64,000 nucleotides of DNA from Pseudobutyrivibrio ruminis (GCA_015057305.1 SVES01000001.1:62001-126000), one strand, 5' to 3'. Counted from the stretch's first letter, positions 25,432 through 35,515 are shown. Made by a program: numbers and translations. The notes: generated by a model from the letters alone, not told the origin.

Positions 25432-26004
25432 CTATGCCTTAACCAATGCCTCTAGCATAGCTACTGCATCATCAACTGTGATTTTCCCAGAGTTGATTAT
25501 CAAATCGAAATAATCTGTATCGCCCCATTTTGCCTTAGAATTTGTTGTGAAAAACTTTTCTCTTTTTTTATCAAAGCGCCGCATTACTTCCTCTGCTTTG
25601 CTTGCTTCAATTTTTTCCACATTCCTTGCACGCTCTAGTCTATATGCAGTCTCTGCAGTGATAAATACCCTTAATACTTTTTTGTCCTTTAATATTTCGC
25701 TGGCACATCTGCCTACAAATATTGCCCCAGGAGTCTCTGCTGCCTCCTTAATTATATCTGTTTCTGTATTGAATATCTGCTCCTCTAAGGATAAGTGCTC
25801 CTGGCCTGGCACTTTAAAAATTGCCTTAACTGGAGTTTGTTCATCCATTCCAGAAACCATGTCATAGCTCAGCCCCATTCGCTTACAGGTCTCGACAACC
25901 ACACCTCTGTCGTATAGACGATAATTTAACTTTTTAGCTAGTTTATCAGCAATTTCATGACCACCGCTGCCGTATTTACGCTCTATAGTTATAAAATCAT
26001 ACAT
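25432..26004 (-). CDS. cytidylate kinase-like family protein
   Basis: 190 residues from ATG 26004, seven bases after GGAGGGG. The upstream ATG at 26019 overlaps that site. N-terminal nucleotide-binding loop ITIERKYGSGGHEIADKLAKKL is the variant found in the cytidylate-kinase-like family common in Clostridia, and FVGRCASEIL follows. Sequence continues with a lid-like RRFDKKREKFF. These proteins are paralogues of CMP kinase of unproven substrate. Single gene. Confidence 0.85.
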   Translation of the reverse strand: MYDFITIERKYGSGGHEIADKLAKKLNYRLYDRGVVVETCKRMGLSYDMVSGMDEQTPVKAIFKVPGQEHLSLEEQIFNTETDIIKEAAETPGAIFVGRCASEILKDKKVLRVFITAETAYRLERARNVEKIEASKAEEVMRRFDKKREKFFTTNSKAKWGDTDYFDLIINSGKITVDDAVAMLEALVKA

Positions 26005-26109
26005 ACGCAACCCCTCCATCGTTTTTTCTTATTGTAGCACTTTTCTGACAATATCAAAACCTTTTTGATAATTCACAAATTATTTTCACATTAATAACTT
26101 GTTTTACTA

Positions 26110-26150
26110 TAAAAAAATAAACATACACATCAATCATGTGTATGTTTACT
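26110..26150 (-). terminator. lysS terminator
   Basis: AAACATACACAT (26119-26130) pairs with ATGTGTATGTTT (26136-26147). The minus strand runs into ATTTTTTTAT. Confidence 0.9.
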
Positions 26151-26171
26151 TTACTATGATATTTGTTTTTA

Positions 26172-28196
26172 TTAATACAACTTCGCACCAGCTGGGATGT
26201 GGTTGTCAATCATGAGAAGGTGAAGCTCCTCGTCCTCGCTGTCCTTAAGGTTGTTAACAGCGCTAAGAAGCATACCGCATGATTCGATACCCATCATTGG
26301 TCTTGGTGGAAGGTTTGTAATAGCTACAAGTGTCTTGCCAACAAGCTCCTCTGGCTCGTAGAATGCATGAATTCCTGAAAGGATTGTACGGTCTGTACCT
26401 GTACCATCGTCAAGTGTGAACTGAAGAAGCTTCTTTGACTTAGGTACTGCTTGGCAAGCCTTTACCTTTACTGCTCTGAAATCACTCTTAGAGAATGTGT
26501 CGAAATCAACTGTCTCTTCGAATAATGGCTCAATCTTAACGTTTGAGAAATCAATGCTAGCGTTTGGAGCAAAGAATCCATTGTTGTCACCAGCAGACTG
26601 AGAAGCCTTAGCTGGGTTAAGTGACTTCATTGTTGGGAAGAGAAGTACATCTCTGATTGCTGCACTGTCTGTAAGGAGCATGCAAAGTCTATCAAGACCG
26701 TATCCGATACCGCCTGTAGGTGGCATACCGATTTCAAGTGCGTTAAGGAAGTCCTCATCTGTGTGCTCTGCCTCGTCATCACCAGCTTCTGCGTTAGCAT
26801 CCTGTGCTGCGAAACGCTCGCGCTGATCGATTGGGTCGTTAAGCTCTGAGTATGCGTTACACATTTCCCATCCGTTGATGAAAAGCTCGAAACGCTCTAC
26901 CTTAGTAGGGTCAGATGGCTTCTTCTTTGTAAGTGGAGAAATCTCGATTGGGTGGTCCATAATAAATGTAGGCTGTACAAGATTCTCCTCGCAGAACTCC
27001 TCGAAGAAGAGATTAAGGATATCACCCTTCTTGTGGCGGTCCTCAAACTCAATGCCCTTCTCACGAGCAAGTGCCTTAGCAGCTTCATCATCTGCTACTG
27101 TATCAAAATCGATGCCTGCATACTTCTTAACAGCATCTGTCATTGTAAGACGCTCGAATGGCTTACCAAGGTCGATTTCTACTCCGTTATAAGAAATCTT
27201 TGTAGAACCAACAACCTTTTCAGCAAGATATCTAAACATGCTCTCTGTGAGCTCCATCATACCTTCGTAATCTGTGTATGCCTGGTAAAGCTCCATAAGT
27301 GTAAACTCAGGGTTATGTCTAGCGTCAACGCCTTCGTTACGGAAAACTCGGCCGATTTCGAATACTCTCTCAAGTCCACCAACAATAAGACGCTTTAAGT
27401 AAAGCTCAAGAGAAATACGAAGCTTACGCTCCTCGCCAAGTGCATTGTAATGTGTAAAGAATGGACGAGCTGCTGCACCACCTGCATTTTCAACAAGCAT
27501 AGGTGTCTCAACTTCCATGAAATCACGACCTGCAAGGAAGTTACGGATTTCGCGCATCATAAGTGAACGCTTTATAAATACATCCTTTGAATCCTTGTTC
27601 ATGATAAGGTCAACATAACGCTGACGGTAACGTGTATCTGTATCTGTAAGACCGTGGAACTTCTCTGGCAAAATCTGAAGTGACTTTGAAAGAAGAGTCA
27701 TTTCCTCAGCATGGATAGAAATCTCACCAGTCTTTGTTCTGAAGGCATAGCCCTTAACACCGTAAATATCACCGATATCAGACTTCTTGAAATCTGCGTA
27801 TGAATCCTCACCGATTGCATCACGTGCTACATATACCTGGATGCTGTTCTGTAAATCCTGAATGTTGCAGAAGCTAGCCTTACCCATAACACGCTTGAAC
27901 ATCATACGTCCTGCAATGCTAACGTGGATTGGATCTGCGTCCATGATTGCACGGCGCTCATTGTAATCGTCATTGATAGCCTGTTTAGCAGCTTCCTCAT
28001 CCATACCATCTGTATTAACAGCTGGGCGACCTGCTAAAAGCTTAGCCTCATGCTCCTCATAAAGAGCGCGAACCTCATCACTGTGATGGGTCTGGTCGAA
28101 CTTTGTAATCTGAAATGGATCCTTACCAGCCTCCTGAAGTGCAGAAAGCTTTTCACGACGAACCTTTAATAACTGGTTAATATCCTGCTCTGCCAT
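26172..28196 (-). CDS. lysS: lysyl-tRNA synthetase, class II, with C-terminal tRNA-binding domain
   Basis: 674 residues, longer than the usual 500. OB-fold anticodon domain at 85-200 (IHVSIAGRMMFKRVMGKASF), class II motif 2 RNEGVDARHNPEFTLMELY near 290 and motif 3 GIGYGLDRLCMLL near 500. Residues 565-674 are an EMAP/Trbp111-like tRNA-binding domain (DFRAVKVKACQAVPKSKKLLQFTLDDG, GIESCGMLLSA). This extended form is seen in Clostridia. Charges tRNA-Lys in the cytoplasm. No T-box leader is present in the short upstream region. Ribosome site AAGGAG. Confidence 0.97.
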   Translation of the reverse strand: MAEQDINQLLKVRREKLSALQEAGKDPFQITKFDQTHHSDEVRALYEEHEAKLLAGRPAVNTDGMDEEAAKQAINDDYNERRAIMDADPIHVSIAGRMMFKRVMGKASFCNIQDLQNSIQVYVARDAIGEDSYADFKKSDIGDIYGVKGYAFRTKTGEISIHAEEMTLLSKSLQILPEKFHGLTDTDTRYRQRYVDLIMNKDSKDVFIKRSLMMREIRNFLAGRDFMEVETPMLVENAGGAAARPFFTHYNALGEERKLRISLELYLKRLIVGGLERVFEIGRVFRNEGVDARHNPEFTLMELYQAYTDYEGMMELTESMFRYLAEKVVGSTKISYNGVEIDLGKPFERLTMTDAVKKYAGIDFDTVADDEAAKALAREKGIEFEDRHKKGDILNLFFEEFCEENLVQPTFIMDHPIEISPLTKKKPSDPTKVERFELFINGWEMCNAYSELNDPIDQRERFAAQDANAEAGDDEAEHTDEDFLNALEIGMPPTGGIGYGLDRLCMLLTDSAAIRDVLLFPTMKSLNPAKASQSAGDNNGFFAPNASIDFSNVKIEPLFEETVDFDTFSKSDFRAVKVKACQAVPKSKKLLQFTLDDGTGTDRTILSGIHAFYEPEELVGKTLVAITNLPPRPMMGIESCGMLLSAVNNLKDSEDEELHLLMIDNHIPAGAKLY

Positions 28197-28299
28197 AATA
28201 TCTCCTTATCTATTTGAAACTTTATTTATCTTTTTCATAAACTATTAAATTATATCTACGGTTACAATGCATGTCAAGAAAACATGACTTTTAAAGCTA

Positions 28300-29685
28300 C
28301 TAAACCATCTGTACAAGCCATACATCACTTTTTACCATGAAATAGCCCATAATGTTCTTGATAATTTCTGTACCCTGCACAAAGAAGTAAACCCATACAA
28401 TGCCAAGCCCTGTATAGTGTGCCAGTACAAATGCGAGAGGAGCCATTATCACCCAAGTGAATACCGAATCAAAGAGGAATGTGACCAATGTTTTTCCTCC
28501 CGAACGGAGTGTAAAGTATGAACAGTGGCTGAATGAACAAAATGGCATCCAAATGGCTGTTACTGCTATAAATTTTGTTGCCAATGCTCTTATGTCATCT
28601 GATACATTGTAAATGTGAGGGAACAGCCCACCAAAGGCAAACATTATAATCGCCATTATAGTACAGCAAAATACACTAAATGCTATCATCTTGTTATCTG
28701 CATCCTTAGCTTCTTTAAGCTCACCTGCTCCAAGATATTGTCCCACTACTATACTAATGCAGGCACCTAATTGTATAAACACAATATTAAATAGATTACC
28801 AACTGTATTTGAAATGCTAAGTGCCGTCAGCACATTCATTCCTCGAATTGAGTAGCTTTGAGTTACTGCGCTAACTCCTGCCGCCCACAAAACCTCATTA
28901 AGCATAAGAGGTGCACCTTTTATTAAAATTTTTGAAAAAATCTCTTTAGGTATACCAAAGCCTCGGTAGGCTCCTTCAAGATAAAGGTTTGCCTTTCTGT
29001 GCTGGTGTGCCCAGATAATTACAACAGCAGCCTCTATGTATCTAGCAACAACAGTAGCAATTGCTGCTCCTGCCACTCCCAGCTTTGGAAATGGTCCAAA
29101 TCCAAATATCAAGCAATAATCCAAAATTGCATTTGTGGCTACCGCAAGCATACCTGCAAGCATTGGAACAACAGTCTGACCTGTCTCCTTTATATTTGTG
29201 GCATATGCCTGATTTACCGCAAAAGGAATAAGTCCAATCAATATTATTCCTAAATACTGCATGCCAAGCTCTAAAGCAATCTCAGGTGACGCACCTTCAC
29301 TTTCTGTCAAAAATAATGATATTAAATCACTTCCCTTAAAGGCAAACAGCAAAATTCCTAGTATTGTCACAAGCAAAGTTGAGTACAACTTAAAGCGAAA
29401 TGTGTACATATGCCCCTTGTGATCTCCTTTGCCGAAATACTGGGCGCCGTATATACTGCCTGCAGAAGCTGCACCAAATATCGCTAAGGAAAATACAAAA
29501 TTAAGTTGGTTTACGGTAGCTACTGCCGATATTGCCTCCTGCCCTAACTGACCTACCATAATGTTATCGAGGAAACTTACAAAATTTGTGATTGCATTTT
29601 GGATAATCATAGGAGTAGCCAAAAAAATGTAACGCTTGTAAAATGCTTTGTCGCCGATGTATTTTTTCTTTAATGATGTTAGCAT
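28300..29685 (-). CDS. MATE-family efflux transporter
   Basis: 461 residues with about twelve hydrophobic helices. Starts with a cytoplasmic KKKYIGDKAFYKRYIFLATPMIIQNAITNFVSFLDNIMVGQLGQEAISAV, the MATE signature, repeated as a second bundle from residue 245. Expels cationic drugs or metabolites in exchange for Na+ or H+. Unlike the 8069 paralogue it has no extra domain. A terminator ends just before its ribosome site, so expression may depend on read-through from greA. Confidence 0.9.
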   Translation of the reverse strand: MLTSLKKKYIGDKAFYKRYIFLATPMIIQNAITNFVSFLDNIMVGQLGQEAISAVATVNQLNFVFSLAIFGAASAGSIYGAQYFGKGDHKGHMYTFRFKLYSTLLVTILGILLFAFKGSDLISLFLTESEGASPEIALELGMQYLGIILIGLIPFAVNQAYATNIKETGQTVVPMLAGMLAVATNAILDYCLIFGFGPFPKLGVAGAAIATVVARYIEAAVVIIWAHQHRKANLYLEGAYRGFGIPKEIFSKILIKGAPLMLNEVLWAAGVSAVTQSYSIRGMNVLTALSISNTVGNLFNIVFIQLGACISIVVGQYLGAGELKEAKDADNKMIAFSVFCCTIMAIIMFAFGGLFPHIYNVSDDIRALATKFIAVTAIWMPFCSFSHCSYFTLRSGGKTLVTFLFDSVFTWVIMAPLAFVLAHYTGLGIVWVYFFVQGTEIIKNIMGYFMVKSDVWLVQMV

Positions 29686-29696
29686 GTTTTCCTCCT

Positions 29697-29731
29697 AAAA
29701 AAGGGCCGCAACCCAAAACCGGTTGCGACCC
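29697..29731 (-). terminator. greA terminator abutting the MATE ribosome site
   Basis: GGGCCGCAACC and GGTTGCGACCC form a stem (29703-29731) followed on the minus strand by TTTTTT and at once by AGGAGG, the ribosome site of the MATE gene. Confidence 0.85.
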
Positions 29732-29745
29732 TAGCTTTACAATAA

Positions 29746-30225
29746 TTACTTTGTCTTCTTTGCTGCTACAATCTTGTATTGGAATTCGCCAGCCTCAGTC
29801 TCTACTGTGACTGTATCGCCCTTTTTATGACCAAGGATTGCTTTTCCAACAGGAGATTCGTTTGAAATCTTGCCCTTCAAACTGTTAGCTTCTGTAGAAC
29901 CTACGATTCTATACTCTGTTTCCTCGTCAAACTCCAAATCAAGAAGTGTAACTGTCCAACCGATGTTAATATTTTTTGTATCGTGCTCGTCTGTAACTAC
30001 CTCTGCGTTTTTAAGAATCTTTTCGATTTCTTCAATACGAGCTTCAATATCGCGCTGCTCATCCTTTGCAGCATCATACTCAGCATTTTCTGAAAGGTCG
30101 CCCTGTTCTCTGGCTTCCTTAATTTTCTGAGATACTTCTTTACGTTTGTTTACCTTTAAATCTTCTAATTCGTCCTCTAATATTTTAAGTCCTTCAGCAG
30201 TAAGTAAATTCTTCTTTGCTTCCAT
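29746..30225 (-). CDS. greA: transcription elongation factor GreA
   Basis: 159 residues, full length. N-terminal coiled coil (LTAEGLKILEDELEDLKVNKRKEVSQKIKEAREQGDLSENAEYDAAKDEQ) has the conserved acidic tip D-L-S-E-N-A-E-Y that enters the RNA polymerase secondary channel. C-terminal FKBP-like domain ends VETEAGEFQYKIVAAKK. Rescues backtracked polymerase. Confidence 0.97.
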   Translation of the reverse strand: MEAKKNLLTAEGLKILEDELEDLKVNKRKEVSQKIKEAREQGDLSENAEYDAAKDEQRDIEARIEEIEKILKNAEVVTDEHDTKNINIGWTVTLLDLEFDEETEYRIVGSTEANSLKGKISNESPVGKAILGHKKGDTVTVETEAGEFQYKIVAAKKTK

Positions 30226-30327
30226 ATATTTTTCCTTTCACGATCTATTATTTTCAAAGGGAATCTGATAGCAGAATCCCACTAAATTCAGTAACTTAGA
30301 GAATTATAAGCCACACACAAATCGATG

Positions 30328-31311
30328 TCAAGAACCCCTGTACTGGTTCATAAATCTTTCAAAAATTTCTTCTAACTGTTGGTAGGTCTCCACATCATTT
30401 ATCTGGCCTCTGAGTTTGCTTGCACCCTTGTAGCCAGCAGTGTACCATGCAGCATGCTTTCTCATTTCTCTTATTCCAAGGTAATCACCCTTAAACTCAA
30501 TCTGGAGCTTTGCATGGCGAAGCATGGTTTTTACCATTTCTTCCATTGGTGGCTTGCCTATTAATTCTCCTGTTTCGAAATAATGAAGAATTTGGTGAAA
30601 AATCCAAGGATTCCCCTGTGCGCCTCGGCCTATCATAAAGCCATCACAATTTGTCTGTTCCTTCATGGCAATCACATCCTTGGCATCCAGTATATCTCCA
30701 TTTCCTATCACGGGAATGGAAACAGCCTCTTTGACAGCTGCAATAATACTCCAATCTGCTTTTCCAGAATAGTACTGCTCTCTCGTACGTCCGTGCACTG
30801 CAATGGCAGCTGCTCCAGACTCTTGGGCCACATGGGCCATCTCTACTGCATTTACATGTTCCTCATCAAAGCCCTTGCGTATTTTTACTGTTACTGGTTT
30901 TCCTATAGCCTTAACCATGCCTTCGATTATCTTGCCGGCAAGGACAGGATTCTTCATCAAGGCAGAGCCATCACCATTATTGACTACCTTAGGCACTGGG
31001 CATCCCATATTTATATCAAGAATGTCAAAATTGCGATGTTCTATTTTGGCTGCCATAGCCGCCATAATGTCCGGGTCCGAGCCGAATAGCTGCAGGCTTA
31101 CTGGTCTTTCTCTTTCATCTACTGTTAGTAGCGTTTCTGTATTTTTGTTGTTGTAATAAATACCTTTCGCGCTAACCATCTCCATGCAGCAAAGTGCCGC
31201 ACCCTGTTCTTTGCATAGCAGACGAAATGGCAGGTCTGTAACGCCTGCCATTGGTGCCAAAATCAAATTGTTATCTAATTCTACGTTTCCTATTTTTAGC
31301 TTTTGTATCAT
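30328..31311 (-). CDS. dusB: tRNA-dihydrouridine synthase (DusB type)
   Basis: 327 residues. FMN-binding TIM barrel: LILAPMAGVTDLPFRLLC, the catalytic Cys in DINMGCPVPKV, NGDGSALMKNP, and IAVHGRTREQYYSGKADW. Reduces specific uridines in tRNA using NADPH. ATG overlaps the coaX stop (TAATG), so the two are coupled in the argF-birA-unknown-coaX-dusB operon. Confidence 0.95.
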   Translation of the reverse strand: MIQKLKIGNVELDNNLILAPMAGVTDLPFRLLCKEQGAALCCMEMVSAKGIYYNNKNTETLLTVDERERPVSLQLFGSDPDIMAAMAAKIEHRNFDILDINMGCPVPKVVNNGDGSALMKNPVLAGKIIEGMVKAIGKPVTVKIRKGFDEEHVNAVEMAHVAQESGAAAIAVHGRTREQYYSGKADWSIIAAVKEAVSIPVIGNGDILDAKDVIAMKEQTNCDGFMIGRGAQGNPWIFHQILHYFETGELIGKPPMEEMVKTMLRHAKLQIEFKGDYLGIREMRKHAAWYTAGYKGASKLRGQINDVETYQQLEEIFERFMNQYRGS

Positions 31312-32081
31312 TATCTTTTTTGCTTATCGTAAATAAATTTCATTCCGTACAATGTAAGGTTTGGATTATAAATGTCTATACATTGGGTTTCACTTGCTAT
31401 AAGATTGCCAAGCCCTCCTGTTGCAACTACCTTTACATTTTCATATCCGCTTTCTTCAATCATATGCTTAACGATATATTCGGTCTGCCCAATCTGTCCA
31501 TACACAAGACCTGCCTGCATAGATGAAATTGTTTCCTTGGCAAGAATTTTTTCTGGTTTTTTTATTTCTATTTCTGGAAGCTTTGCTGCATCCTCCCAAA
31601 GTGCTCTTGCACTTATTCTAATACCAGGTGCCGTAACACCCGAAACAAATGCTCCATTTGAGTCCACCAAATCATATGTTGTAGCTGTTCCAAAATCAAG
31701 AACTAACACTGGGCCACCATATAATTCGTATGCGCCTGCTGCATCAACAATTCTGTCTGCGCCGATTTGCTTTGGATTTTCTGTGGCGATGCGAATACCA
31801 GTTTTGATTCCAGCCTCAACGATAATTGGTTGAATATCAAAGTATTTGATAATTGCGCTAGTAAGTGAATGCATTACATTTGGAACTACTGAAGCAATAA
31901 TTACATCATCAATACAATTTGCATCCAAATCATTTGAACGAAGAATCTCCTTAATTACAATTCCAAATTCATCTGATGTTCTGTTAATTTTGGTAGTAAT
32001 ACGGAAGTTTCCAAGCAAATCCTGTCCATCAAAAACTCCCATTGTTATATTTGTATTTCCAACGTCTATTGTTAATAACAT
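31311..32081 (-). CDS. coaX: type III pantothenate kinase
   Basis: 256 residues from ATG 32081 ([19 protein letters not shown]), eight bases after GAGGGG. The upstream ATG at 32099 overlaps the preceding gene more deeply. ASKHA-fold phosphate loop DVGNTN, then [13 protein letters not shown] and GVTAPGI. Phosphorylates pantothenate, the first step to coenzyme A, and is insensitive to CoA feedback in this class. Confidence 0.95.
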   Translation of the reverse strand: MLLTIDVGNTNITMGVFDGQDLLGNFRITTKINRTSDEFGIVIKEILRSNDLDANCIDDVIIASVVPNVMHSLTSAIIKYFDIQPIIVEAGIKTGIRIATENPKQIGADRIVDAAGAYELYGGPVLVLDFGTATTYDLVDSNGAFVSGVTAPGIRISARALWEDAAKLPEIEIKKPEKILAKETISSMQAGLVYGQIGQTEYIVKHMIEESGYENVKVVATGGLGNLIASETQCIDIYNPNLTLYGMKFIYDKQKR

Positions 32082-32082
32082 C

Positions 32083-32406
32083 CTACATCCCCTCACCAAG
32101 AAAAACTACTTTGTAATATGTTTCAAGTGCCTCAAAAAGCTCTGTGCGCTCTCTTTGGAGTCTCTTTACCTCTAGTACCGAGCCAATTTCATCATACATA
32201 AAATCATCATCATTATGATCTACATCAATTCTAAGAGTACCATCCTCTTCGTAAACCATCTGAATTGTTCCGCTGACTTGTTCTGTGTACATAACGCACA
32301 TTATTTTTAATTCATCCTTTATCATTGGAGGTAAACCCTCAAATTCAGGATTCAAATAAAACTTTTTAGTATAGCAGCTGGCGCCGCATAAAACTATTTC
32401 TTCCAT
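32083..32406 (-). CDS. hypothetical protein (DUF6145-like) between birA and coaX
   Basis: 107 residues, acidic, one domain: [48 protein letters not shown], then a charged strand-rich middle and a C-terminal helix. I believe it belongs to the small DUF6145 family seen in Lachnospiraceae, but this is from memory. Its two N-terminal Cys could be functional. Overlaps birA by one base and ends one base before coaX, so it is tightly coupled to vitamin-cofactor genes. Confidence 0.75.
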   Translation of the reverse strand: MEEIVLCGASCYTKKFYLNPEFEGLPPMIKDELKIMCVMYTEQVSGTIQMVYEEDGTLRIDVDHNDDDFMYDEIGSVLEVKRLQRERTELFEALETYYKVVFLGEGM

Positions 32407-33179
32407 TATACGTATCCATAGATGCCTCTAACTGAGACTTCTCCTGTTCTGATTATTTGTTGTTCACCATCAACTTCTACAATTAGCTCACCCTTGTCAT
32501 TGATGCCTAAGGCGGTTGCTTCGTAGGAGTTTTCCTGAGCTTCTATTCTAACATGTTCTCCCAAGTTGGCAAGGTTTCTTTCGTATTCTTTCTTAAGACC
32601 TGACATGTCCTGGGTGGTAATGAAGATATTATAGTACTTTTTAAAGCTTTCCCAAATAGCCTTTGTAAGCTCAGCTCTATGACCTCTTTCTTCGCTTCCT
32701 GCACGTTTTAGCTCTAAATCCACTGATGTAGCTTTATAAGCTATTTCTTCATCAAAGCTTTCATTGTGAACATTTACGCCTATACCAACTACCACATACC
32801 AAACTGCACCGTCTCTGATTTCCATTTCAGTGAGTATCCCACAGATTTTTTTCCCGCCTAATACTATATCATTTGGCCACTTGATTTTGCCATCTAATCC
32901 ATATAACCTGTAAACAGCATCACGTACCGCCATGGCCGCAACAACTGTAATAGTAGGCACCGCCTCGAGGGAGATATCAGCTGGCGTCAGCAACATACTC
33001 GTCGCTATTGAATCATGCTTTGGGGACTCCCATCTGCGCCCTATTCGTCCCTTTCCCGCAGTCTGAGTGCCAGCAGAAATAACAAGTCCAGAAGATGCCC
33101 CCGCATGTGCTCTTTCCTTTATTCTATCGTTAGTTGAATCCACCGATTCATAGTATTCGTAAGTAATATCCTTAAGCAT
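32406..33179 (-). CDS. birA: biotin-[acetyl-CoA-carboxylase] ligase, catalytic form
   Basis: 257 residues. Starts directly with the catalytic domain ([16 protein letters not shown]), then [10 protein letters not shown], the biotinyl-AMP loop, and [20 protein letters not shown]. The small C-terminal domain is present. It has no N-terminal winged helix, so it should not act as the biotin repressor. Attaches biotin to carboxylase carrier domains. Overlaps argF by eight bases. Confidence 0.95.
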   Translation of the reverse strand: MLKDITYEYYESVDSTNDRIKERAHAGASSGLVISAGTQTAGKGRIGRRWESPKHDSIATSMLLTPADISLEAVPTITVVAAMAVRDAVYRLYGLDGKIKWPNDIVLGGKKICGILTEMEIRDGAVWYVVVGIGVNVHNESFDEEIAYKATSVDLELKRAGSEERGHRAELTKAIWESFKKYYNIFITTQDMSGLKKEYERNLANLGEHVRIEAQENSYEATALGINDKGELIVEVDGEQQIIRTGEVSVRGIYGYV

Positions 33180-34167
33180 TTCCTAATGTTGCGTACATTA
33201 TTGCCTTGATAGAATGCATGCGATTCTCAGCTTCATCAAAAACAATTGAACGCTCACCTTCAAATATTTCGTCTGTAACTTCCATACAATCGATACCAAA
33301 TTTTTTATTAATTTCTGCTCCGATTGTAGTATTTAAATCATGGAATGCAGGTAAGCAGTGCATAAACTTAGCATCTTTCTTAGCATAAGAAAATGCTGAT
33401 GTGTTCACTTGGTAAGGCTTCAGTTCATTGATTCGTTCCTCCCAGACCTCATCTGGTTCTCCCATAGAAACCCATACATCTGTGTAAATTACATCTGCAT
33501 CCTTACAGCCACTTTCCACATCCTCTGTCAAAGTTATGGTTGCTCCTGTCTCCTTTGCGATTTCCTGACACTTTTCAACCAACCAGCTCTCTGGAAAGTA
33601 TTTTTTGTTAGTACATGCCACAAAATCCATTCCAAGCTTTGCACAAGTAACCATAAGTGAGTTACCCATATTATAACGGGCATCACCCATATATACAAAC
33701 TTTATTCCAGAAAGTTTTCCAAAATGTTCCTTAATCGTCATCATGTCCGCTATCATCTGGGTAGGATGAGATTCATTTGTAAGTCCGTTCCAAACAGGAA
33801 CACCTGCATATTTTGCCAAAGCTTCAACCTTAGTTTGCTCAAAGCCACGATACTCAATGCCATCGTACATACGTCCCAGTACCCTTGCTGTATCTGCAAT
33901 GGATTCCTTCTTTCCTATTTGTGAGCCTGATGGGTCTAAATATGTCACATTGGCGCCCATGTCGTAGGCAGCAACTTCAAAAGAACAACGGGTACGTGTA
34001 GATGTTTTTTCAAATATTAATGCAATATTTTTTCCTGCCATATAAGCTTTTTGAGATTTACCCTGCTTCTTTTCAGCCTTAAGCTTTAATGATAAATCAA
34101 TTAGATAGTTGATTTCCTCTGGTGTAAAATCAAGCATTTTTAAAAAATTCTTACCCTTTAAATCCAT
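33172..34167 (-). CDS. argF: ornithine carbamoyltransferase
   Basis: 331 residues from ATG 34167 ([19 protein letters not shown]), six bases after GGAGG. The ATG at 34179 is upstream of that site. Carbamoyl-phosphate site [28 protein letters not shown], ornithine loop and catalytic Cys in MHCLPAFHD. Makes citrulline for arginine synthesis (or runs in reverse in the deiminase pathway). First gene of its operon, with an ARG-box-like site upstream. Confidence 0.95.
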   Translation of the reverse strand: MDLKGKNFLKMLDFTPEEINYLIDLSLKLKAEKKQGKSQKAYMAGKNIALIFEKTSTRTRCSFEVAAYDMGANVTYLDPSGSQIGKKESIADTARVLGRMYDGIEYRGFEQTKVEALAKYAGVPVWNGLTNESHPTQMIADMMTIKEHFGKLSGIKFVYMGDARYNMGNSLMVTCAKLGMDFVACTNKKYFPESWLVEKCQEIAKETGATITLTEDVESGCKDADVIYTDVWVSMGEPDEVWEERINELKPYQVNTSAFSYAKKDAKFMHCLPAFHDLNTTIGAEINKKFGIDCMEVTDEIFEGERSIVFDEAENRMHSIKAIMYATLGNA

Positions 34168-34183
34168 AGACACCTCCATAAGT

Positions 34184-34203
34184 CCTTGTATAATTATTCA
34201 CTA
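34184..34203. promoter_or_regulatory. candidate ARG box (ArgR/AhrC operator) before argF
   Basis: Minus strand TGAATAATTATACA, one change from the palindromic half-site pair TGAAT-N4-ATTCA of ARG boxes, lying between a TATAAT box (near 34215) and the ribosome site. Confidence 0.5.
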
Positions 34204-34230
34204 AATATGATTTATTATACATTATAAAAC

Positions 34231-34261
34231 AAAAAAGCTCTCGGGTAAAGTCCAAGAGCTC
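34231..34261 (-). terminator. terminator of the cell-wall hydrolase gene
   Basis: AGCTCT (34236-34241) pairs with AGAGCT (34255-34260), extended by a GG/CC pair. The minus strand continues TTTTTTG. Confidence 0.8.
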
Positions 34262-34287
34262 ATAATATGATTTAGTTTATAATCACT

Positions 34288-35481
34288 CTAATAAAATACG
34301 TGGTTGCCTATTATAAGACCTTCTTTAGAACCTGCACGTCTAAAGTGTGTCAAGCCTCCTGTTGGATCGCTACCTGCAAGTGCTTCCTGGGCTGCCTGTA
34401 CACAAGATGCCTTTGGTCCATTTGAAAGGACTGTTGACATACGGGATGTTGAAAACTGTCCCTTTGCAAAAATAACTTCGCTAATAGTATTTGCGTATGA
34501 TCCGCTACAAACACGGTTCATAACAACAGCACCTACTGCTACCTGTCCCTCATATGGCTCATTGCCAGCTTCAATCTGAATGATTGCTGCAAGTAATGCA
34601 ACATCATCTGCTGAGCTTATAACTGCCTGCTTTGCAGCTGCAGCTGCTGCGGCTTGTTCTTTGGCTGCCTGAGCTGCTGCTTCTGCTGCTGCCTTTGCCT
34701 CAGCCTCTTCTTCTAAAGTAATTGCCTCGCCTGTTACCATATCAACCTGGACATAGTCTGCCTTTACATAGCCAGAAACACTACCATCTGTAACTGCTAC
34801 CCAGCCATCTACTTCCTGGGCTTCAGAATTAACAGTAAGCTTTGTTCCCTTAGCTACAACCTTAAGAATCTTTGCATCCTCTGAAGCTTCACTACGAATG
34901 CGAAGACCTGCCACATCTGTAGTGGCATAAGTATTACATACATCTACTGCAAGCTCGTAAGCTTCGATGCCTGTAACACAGTAATCAGCTGATACATATC
35001 CATGAGCATTTCCTGACTCAATTTCATACCAACCATCAAATACATCAACGAGTGTTGCAACATCTCCAGCACGAAGCTTTGCAACGGCTTCTGCATCACT
35101 ATCGGCCTCTGAACGAATATAGAGGTAATCGTCTACAGTTGCCATGACCTTGTCTGCCCACTCATCATATTCATCGTTTACATCTGGCTCTACCTGATCG
35201 GTACTAGCCGCAACCACAGTAACATCCGCTGATGCATAAACTAAGCTAGAATCTCCTGCTGACATTTCCATTGCAGACACTGCAGAAAAAACACCTGCTG
35301 TACTGCTAGGCTGAATCTCTACATCTACTGTGGACACCTCATTCTTAGGTGTACTAACATAAGCTCCAGTACATAAAACAGCCATAGATAAAGCAAGAGC
35401 AACTGACTGCTTGCTACGTTTATTAATATATTTCTTATTTTTTACATAGATAGCAGCAATATTTCCTTTTAATTTACTCAT
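34288..35481 (-). CDS. secreted SH3-domain cell wall hydrolase (SleB/Hydrolase_2 type)
   Basis: 397 residues. A basic start and the hydrophobic VALALSMAVLCTGAYVS at 27-43 form a signal or anchor segment. Two SH3b domains (VDDYLYIRSEADSDAEAVAKL near 112, TTDVAGLRIRSEASEDAKIL near 188), an Ala/Glu/Gln helix at 255-285, then a Hydrolase_2 domain (ALLAAIIQIEAGNEPYEGQVAVGAVVMNRV with the catalytic-type Glu). Cleaves peptidoglycan outside the membrane. A WalR-like box at its promoter suggests cell-wall-stress control. Single gene. Confidence 0.9.
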   Translation of the reverse strand: MSKLKGNIAAIYVKNKKYINKRSKQSVALALSMAVLCTGAYVSTPKNEVSTVDVEIQPSSTAGVFSAVSAMEMSAGDSSLVYASADVTVVAASTDQVEPDVNDEYDEWADKVMATVDDYLYIRSEADSDAEAVAKLRAGDVATLVDVFDGWYEIESGNAHGYVSADYCVTGIEAYELAVDVCNTYATTDVAGLRIRSEASEDAKILKVVAKGTKLTVNSEAQEVDGWVAVTDGSVSGYVKADYVQVDMVTGEAITLEEEAEAKAAAEAAAQAAKEQAAAAAAAKQAVISSADDVALLAAIIQIEAGNEPYEGQVAVGAVVMNRVCSGSYANTISEVIFAKGQFSTSRMSTVLSNGPKASCVQAAQEALAGSDPTGGLTHFRRAGSKEGLIIGNHVFY

Positions 35482-35515
35482 ATGCCTCCGTCACTTTTTA
35501 CAAAAAGTTTCAAAT

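Noticed and set aside
26952..27398. 148-codon + strand frame
   Set aside because: Antisense to lysS, a consequence of the codon bias of that gene.
28197..28299. T-box or lysine riboswitch before lysS
   Set aside because: Only about 100 bases lie between the genes, with no T-box core and no terminator upstream of lysS.
30583..31089. 168-codon + strand frame
   Set aside because: Antisense to dusB with Cys/His-rich random composition.
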